DNA from: Leptospira fainei serovar Hurstbridge str. BUT 6
GTDB taxonomy: Bacteria; Spirochaetota; Leptospiria; Leptospirales; Leptospiraceae
DNA: 64,000 nt
NCBI RefSeq assembly: GCF_000306235.2
Contig: NZ_AKWZ02000010.1
Span: 1,780,500-1,844,499 of the forward strand
Direction of reading: 5' to 3'
The position numbers and the translations under genes are program-made. The notes beneath the pieces were generated by a model. It had not been told where the DNA came from. It searched no databases and saw nothing but the letters and a program-made list of their open reading frames with translations. Shown here piece after piece: positions 63,301 to 64,000 of the stretch; position 1 is the stretch's first letter; each line of letters opens with the position of its first letter.

Positions 63301-63479
63301 TTTTTTAAAGAACCTCGGGACTTATCCGGGGTTTGAGCGAATGAGTAAGAGAAAATTTCGAAATAAACGCGGTATGTATCCGTTATTCGGCATATTTGAA
63401 ACTCAAAACTTGGCATACGGTATGGTTATCCCGCTTTGAGGGGTACTCGAATTCGCTTAATAGTAATTGTTAAATAAAC
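63301..63479. other. Non-coding stretch with a weak hairpin
   Basis: About 180 bases without a gene. AACCTCGG (63311-63318) can pair with CCGGGGTT (63326-63333), one G-T pair, but no T-run follows on either strand. Confidence 0.35.
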
Positions 63480-63716
63480 TTAGGCTACTCTTTTGTACGA
63501 ATAAGTATGGTAAAGCCCGCCAAGGATGGGGGTTGCTACTAACCTACAGTTCCCGTCTCGAGGCTTGTGTAGAACGGGAGAACTGATTGGAGTATCCTTT
63601 TCGATGGAAATATGGGTTCTATGATGATTATAAAAATGAATGAACTCTTCCAAATTTCTATGCAAATGATATTCATTTAATGGAATAAAGAAATCCAAGA
63701 ATTCGTTTCTAGCCTA
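63480..63716 (-). pseudogene. Transposase C-terminal remnant (integrase core)
   Basis: Minus-strand frame [17 protein letters not shown], then [19 protein letters not shown] and [16 protein letters not shown]. This is the C-terminal end of a DDE-type integrase-core transposase (RREFLD-type start, YN-x-HRTH motif, and the LGGLHHRY-type end). The frame begins with a stop (TAG, 63716-63714) close to the left end of the next IS element, which may have cut it. Confidence 0.75.
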
Positions 63717-63728
63717 GTTACATAAAAC

Positions 63729-64000
63729 TGGACACCTTTTTCGCTCGAATCGAGGTATAAAGAAGCGATGAGTAAAAAAGGGAAATACTCTCCGGAGTTT
63801 AAAGAGCAAGCGATAAAACGCATATTAACCGGTTCTTTCACAATAAAAGAAGTAGCAGAATCGTTAGGAATCAGCTATTTTGTTTTGCGACAATGGAAGG
63901 CTGAATATATGAAGAAGTCTGACGAACAAAACCCTCCGACAGATAAACAAATCAAAGAGAGTGAGGAGTTAAGGAAACTTCGCAAAGAGGATTACCGACT
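63729..64000 (+). mobile_element. Left end of an IS3-type insertion sequence, truncated by the window
   Basis: A TGGACACC-type terminus at about 63729 lies 39 bases before a transposase orfA, the usual IS3-family layout. The right end is outside the window. Confidence 0.6.
63768..64000 (+). CDS. IS3-family transposase OrfA, 3' end outside window
   Basis: ATG 63768 opens MSKKGKYSPEFKEQAIKRIL, then EVAESLGISYFVLRQWKAEY, the HTH_Tnp_1 helix-turn-helix of IS3-type OrfA, followed by a charged region (EELRKLRKEDYRL) that would form the leucine-zipper-like part. No stop occurs before the window ends (77 residues visible). OrfB, made by frameshifting in this family, would follow outside. Confidence 0.85.
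   Translation, partial: MSKKGKYSPEFKEQAIKRILTGSFTIKEVAESLGISYFVLRQWKAEYMKKSDEQNPPTDKQIKESEELRKLRKEDYR

Noticed and set aside
63311..63333. Hairpin AACCTCGG/CCGGGGTT as a terminator
   Set aside because: No T-run on the correct side in either orientation.
1..64000. rRNA, tRNA or CRISPR features
   Set aside because: No cloverleaf-like segments, rRNA signatures or regularly spaced short repeats were seen on reading; a covariance-model scan would be decisive.

Overview
The window looks like a chromosomal segment of a spirochaete of the genus Leptospira. This rests on spirochaete-type lipoboxes, a NifU-pentapeptide fusion, the long form of IspG, a bactofilin, and very large Hint-domain proteins of a kind I associate with Leptospira (TIGR04388-like). 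The species assignment is inference. No rRNA, tRNA or CRISPR array was seen.

Region 1 (1-30.07 kb) is dense housekeeping sequence. It holds a PAS/Fis regulator, rho, rpmE, a NifU-like pentapeptide fusion, a lipase-like lipoprotein, an alkaline phosphatase superfamily enzyme, ispG, gltB, an operon of three RNA methyltransferases plus a glycosyltransferase, gltA, a lytic transglycosylase, a bactofilin and pdxA. Several hairpin terminators can be read directly.

Region 2 (30.07-43.2 kb) is visibly more AT-rich and looks acquired. It encodes a nearly complete meta-cleavage pathway for an aromatic (or steroid-type) catechol: FAD monooxygenase, two extradiol dioxygenases, C-C hydrolase, hydratase, aldolase and acylating acetaldehyde dehydrogenase, plus an FAH-family enzyme and an SDR. 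The genes form two opposed operons around a TetR-type repressor. A shared operator-like sequence (TGAG-N6-CTCA type) occurs in front of the repressor gene and in both operon promoters, so one regulon is likely. The expected end products are pyruvate and acetyl-CoA.

Region 3 (43.2-53.8 kb) is mixed: a diguanylate cyclase, a degenerate HD-GYP-like protein whose 5' end carries an in-frame stop, a methyltransferase, several lipoproteins, a MORN protein, two small ORFs with ribosome binding sites, and gaps with repeat fragments.

Region 4 (53.8-64 kb) is a polymorphic toxin locus. A 1527-residue secreted Hint protein with a variable C-terminal tip is followed by a putative immunity gene. Then comes a repeat-bounded 'orphan' cassette: the 3' half of the same gene with a different toxin tip and its own immunity gene. 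A third, internal 600-bp fragment follows, also bounded by the repeat. The repeat (about 285 bp) carries a 56-bp inverted-repeat core whose ends fit the integron attC consensus (RYYYAAC...GTTRRRY). It also supplies start and stop codons to the neighbouring ORFs. Transposase sequences close the window.
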